This document shows, one piece after another, positions 61,520 to 64,000 of a stretch of 64,000 nt of DNA (the stretch's first letter is position 1; each line of letters opens with the position of its first letter). Source of the stretch: Emticicia sp037153985. Its GTDB lineage: Bacteria > Bacteroidota > Bacteroidia > Cytophagales > Spirosomataceae. The DNA lies in the NCBI RefSeq assembly GCF_037153985.1, contig NZ_JBBAYI010000007.1, forward strand, positions 124,001-188,000, read 5' to 3'. A program made the translations under genes and the position numbers. Under the pieces are notes generated by a model. It was not told the origin of the DNA and did not search any database. It was given only the letters and a program-made list of their open reading frames with translations.

Positions 61520-62125
61520 ATGGCAAGATACACAGGTCCGAAAGTAAGAATTTCAAGAAAGTTTGGTGAACCAGTAATGGGCCCAAGCAAAGCACTTAGC
61601 AAAAAAAATTATGCTCCTGGCCAACACGGTAAAGGACGTAAAGGTAAAAAATCAGAGTACGGTCAACAATTGATCGAAAAACAAAAAGTAAAATATACTT
61701 ACGGTATATTGGAGCGCCAGTTTGCTCGCTTTTTCCATTTGGCCTCAGTAAAACAAGGCCGTACAGGTGAAAACCTTCTTAAATTATGTGAAGCTCGCCT
61801 TGATAACACCGTTTATCGCTTAGGTATTGCTCCAACACGTCGTGCAGCCCGCCAATTGGTTACACATCGTCATATTACTGTTGATGGTGAAGTGTTAAAC
61901 GTTCCATCATTAGTATTAAAACCGGGCCAGCTAGTAGGTGTTCGTGAAAAATCGAAAGCACTTGTAGCTATTACCGATAGTTTAAAAGCTCGTAATGCAA
62001 AACGCTATAACTGGTTAGAGTGGGATAACGCTGAACTAGTTGGTAAATTTATCAACTTCCCTGAGCGTGACCAAATTCCTGAAAACTTCAACGAGCAAGC
62101 AATCGTCGAGTTATATAACAAATAA
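61520..62125 (+). CDS. rpsD: 30S ribosomal protein S4 (uS4)
   Basis: A 201 aa S4, starting MARYTGPKVRISRKFGEPVM; the ATG at 61472 is rejected because the extension is not S4-like. The S4 RNA-binding domain LCEARLDNTVYRLGIAPTRRAARQLVTHRHITVDG is near 90-125. The 227-bp gap upstream is rich in stem-loops. A very strong terminator follows. Confidence 0.97.
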   Translation: MARYTGPKVRISRKFGEPVMGPSKALSKKNYAPGQHGKGRKGKKSEYGQQLIEKQKVKYTYGILERQFARFFHLASVKQGRTGENLLKLCEARLDNTVYRLGIAPTRRAARQLVTHRHITVDGEVLNVPSLVLKPGQLVGVREKSKALVAITDSLKARNAKRYNWLEWDNAELVGKFINFPERDQIPENFNEQAIVELYNK

Positions 62126-62136
62126 TATTTGTCGTA

Positions 62137-62186
62137 TAGTTGTGCCATTGCCGCAATTTGCGGTAGTGGCACAGCTACGTTTTTTT
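62137..62186 (+). terminator. strong intrinsic terminator between rpsD and rpoA
   Basis: A stem of about 19 bp with three wobbles: TAGTTGTGCCATTGCCGCA against TGCGGTAGTGGCACAGCTA, loop ATT, then CG and seven T. It begins 12 bp after the rpsD stop. Confidence 0.88.
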
Positions 62187-62243
62187 ATTGGTAGGTTAGC
62201 TAACTACCTTTTTCGTTAACGAAAACAAACACACTGCATACGT

Positions 62244-63233
62244 ATGTCAATATTAGCATTTCAAATGCCTGACAAGGTCGTCATGGAAAAAGCAGACGAC
62301 TTCCATGGCTTTTTCGAGTTTAAACCACTTGAAAGAGGGTATGGTGTGACCATCGGAAACGCCCTACGCCGTATTTTGTTGTCTTCTCTGGAAGGTTATG
62401 CAATCACGGCTGTGAGATTTCCGGGGGTACTACACGAATTTTCGAGCATTGAAGGGGTTGTGGATGATGTGACGGAAATCATCTTGAATCTCAAAATGGT
62501 TCGTTTCAAAAAAGTATCTGATTATGTAGATAATAAATTTACCGTCAGAATTAAAAATCAAAGTGTCTTAACTGCGGGTGACCTCGGGAAATTCACACAA
62601 AGCTTTCAAATTTTAAATCCTGACTTGGTAATTGCTCGTTTAGACGACCAAAGGGACATCGAAATTGATATTATAGTTGATAAAGGACGTGGCTATGTTT
62701 CTGCTGAAGAGCATAAACAAAACGACTTGCCTATTGGTTTTATTTCAGTTGACTCTATCTATACTCCTATTAAAAATGTGAAGTATAGTATCGAAAATAC
62801 CCGCGTAGAACAACGTACTGACTACGAAAAATTATTGCTTGAAATCAAAACTGATGGGTCAATCCACCCTGAAAGAGCACTGCAAGAAGCTGCTCATATT
62901 TTGATTCAACACTTCTTGAAATTCACCGACGAAAACATGGTATTCGATACCAAGAAGGATGACGAAGATAATATTGTTGATGAAGAATTCCTACACATGC
63001 GTAAGCTGTTGAAAACTTCACTTCAAGACCTTGACTTGTCAGTTCGTGCGTATAACTGTTTGAAATCGGCGGATATTCGTACACTAGGCGACCTTGCAAG
63101 ATTAGAAGTAGCAGACATGATGAAATTCCGTAACTTCGGTAAAAAATCATTGACTGAGCTTGAGCAACTAGTAGCCGACAAAGGTTTACACTTTGGCATG
63201 GATGTAACAAAGTATAAATTAGACGAAGATTGA
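62244..63233 (+). CDS. rpoA: DNA-directed RNA polymerase subunit alpha
   Basis: A 329 aa alpha subunit. The N-terminal assembly domain has GYGVTIGNALRRILLSSLEGYAIT near 34-57. The C-terminal domain has DLSVRAYNCLKSADIRTLGDLARLEVADMMKFRNFGKKSLTELE near 265-310, which contacts upstream DNA and activators. It is flanked by terminators on both sides. Confidence 0.98.
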   Translation: MSILAFQMPDKVVMEKADDFHGFFEFKPLERGYGVTIGNALRRILLSSLEGYAITAVRFPGVLHEFSSIEGVVDDVTEIILNLKMVRFKKVSDYVDNKFTVRIKNQSVLTAGDLGKFTQSFQILNPDLVIARLDDQRDIEIDIIVDKGRGYVSAEEHKQNDLPIGFISVDSIYTPIKNVKYSIENTRVEQRTDYEKLLLEIKTDGSIHPERALQEAAHILIQHFLKFTDENMVFDTKKDDEDNIVDEEFLHMRKLLKTSLQDLDLSVRAYNCLKSADIRTLGDLARLEVADMMKFRNFGKKSLTELEQLVADKGLHFGMDVTKYKLDED

Positions 63234-63244
63234 TACTAATTTCT

Positions 63245-63286
63245 TTCCCCTCCTTGTATCTCTGATATTCAGGAGGGGAATTTTTT
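63245..63286 (+). terminator. terminator between rpoA and rplQ
   Basis: A perfect 9-bp stem (TTCCCCTCC with GGAGGGGAA) followed directly by six T, 11 bp after the rpoA stop. Confidence 0.85.
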
Positions 63287-63393
63287 GTATAATCGAAACC
63301 GCAGTATTCGAATAAAACAATTATTAATCGTAATAGGTGGAATAACCAAGACTGCGTAGGTTGCTCTGACCGTTACTTACGAAAATTATTACA

Positions 63394-63963
63394 ATGAGAC
63401 ACGGTAACAAAACCAATCACTTAGGTAGAACTCACTCGCACAGAGATGCGTTATTGAAAAATTTGGCGATTTCGTTAATCAAACACAAACGTATTGAAAC
63501 AACTTTGGCAAAAGCTAAAGAATTGCGTAAATATGTTGAGCCATTAATTACAAAATCAAAAAACGATACTACGCACTCTCGTCGTACAGTTTTTGCTTAT
63601 TTGCAAGATAAAGAATCAATTAAAACTCTATTCGGAGAAATCGCTGAGAAAGTAGCTAGCCGTAATGGTGGATACACGCGTATCATTAAATTAGGTACTC
63701 GTTTTGGTGATAATGCGGAAGTAGCGTTAATTGAATTGGTTGATTACAACGAAGCATTATTGACAGCAGTTGAAGAAAAAACTACGAAAACTCGTCGTAG
63801 CCGTCGTGGCGGTAAAAAAGCTGAAGCTACTGCAACAGATGGTGAGTCATCTGCAGAAGTAGTAGAAGCCGCTCCAGTAGCTGAAACAGCAACAGAAGTA
63901 GCCGACGCAGCACCTGCTCAGGATGAAACTCCTGCTTCAGAAGAAGACAAAAAAGAAGCATAA
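63394..63963 (+). CDS. rplQ: 50S ribosomal protein L17 (bL17) with acidic tail
   Basis: A 189 aa L17. Residues 1-125 are canonical (MRHGNKTNHLGRTHSHRDALLKNLAISLIKHKRIETT). A tail of about 55 residues rich in Ala, Glu and Thr follows; similar tails are common on L17 in Bacteroidota. It is preceded by a terminator, so it probably needs read-through or its own promoter. Confidence 0.97.
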   Translation: MRHGNKTNHLGRTHSHRDALLKNLAISLIKHKRIETTLAKAKELRKYVEPLITKSKNDTTHSRRTVFAYLQDKESIKTLFGEIAEKVASRNGGYTRIIKLGTRFGDNAEVALIELVDYNEALLTAVEEKTTKTRRSRRGGKKAEATATDGESSAEVVEAAPVAETATEVADAAPAQDETPASEEDKKEA

Positions 63964-64000
63964 GAACTTCTTACGTATACTAAAAGCCTCAGGTAGTTTG

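Overview
The window looks like a chromosomal segment of a Bacteroidota bacterium, most likely of the order Cytophagales. The evidence is: near-consensus Bacteroidota promoters (TTG, about 19 nt, TAnnTTTG); an almost complete lack of Shine-Dalgarno sites; TonB-dependent receptors with a carboxypeptidase-regulatory-like N-terminus; an ECF sigma unit; DUF1080, Gfo/Idh/MocA and PQQ-type sugar dehydrogenases; and a zinc-free L36 and S14. GC content is moderate and intergenic DNA is AT-rich.

Layout. (1) 1-6.1 kb: ordinary genes on the minus strand (a cut-off SDR, a DUF3820 protein, a Tat-exported Gfo/Idh/MocA oxidoreductase, a HipA-like kinase with DUF3037, an outer-membrane beta-barrel protein). 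(2) 6.2-23.9 kb, perhaps to 25.4 kb: a RiPP (ribosomally made, modified peptide) locus. On the minus strand lie two luciferase-like flavin oxidoreductases and two LanC-like cyclases. Divergent from them are four tandem 57-60 aa lanthipeptide precursors, one of them too short for ordinary ORF cut-offs, and a full-length LanB dehydratase. These are followed by a LytTR response regulator and its histidine kinase, a hidden 43 aa precursor-like peptide with a strong terminator, two further GG-containing peptides, an FxsB-like radical SAM/SPASM enzyme, a C39-peptidase ABC exporter, a hairpin-less HlyD-like protein and a glycosyltransferase-like protein. (3) 23.9-26.9 kb, minus strand: a second glycosyltransferase-like protein, a membrane protein, an ECF sigma factor and a 53 aa membrane peptide. 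(4) 27.3-36.7 kb: a sugar-oxidation set (PQQ-type dehydrogenase, two DUF1080 proteins, a cupredoxin-fused dehydrogenase, an FG-GAP protein, a convergent TonB receptor). (5) 37.2-46.2 kb: housekeeping and unknown genes (mnmE, a 905 aa envelope protein, a 7TMR-DISM kinase with a NarL-type regulator, small secreted proteins). (6) 46.7-64 kb: the ribosomal protein supercluster rplC to rplQ with secY, map, infA and rpoA; rpsJ is not at its head.

Proposed working of the RiPP locus (inference). LanB dehydrates Ser/Thr in the ATxFTxGxSCC...TYTSC cores. LanC1 forms thioether rings. The zinc-ligand-less LanC2 may act as a partner rather than an enzyme. The flavin proteins may reduce dehydroresidues. 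The radical SAM enzyme would act on the two aromatic-rich peptides. The C39 transporter would cut both precursor families after Gly-Gly and export them. The combination of class I lanthipeptide chemistry, class II-style GG leaders and a radical SAM branch sharing one exporter is the most novel thing in the window.
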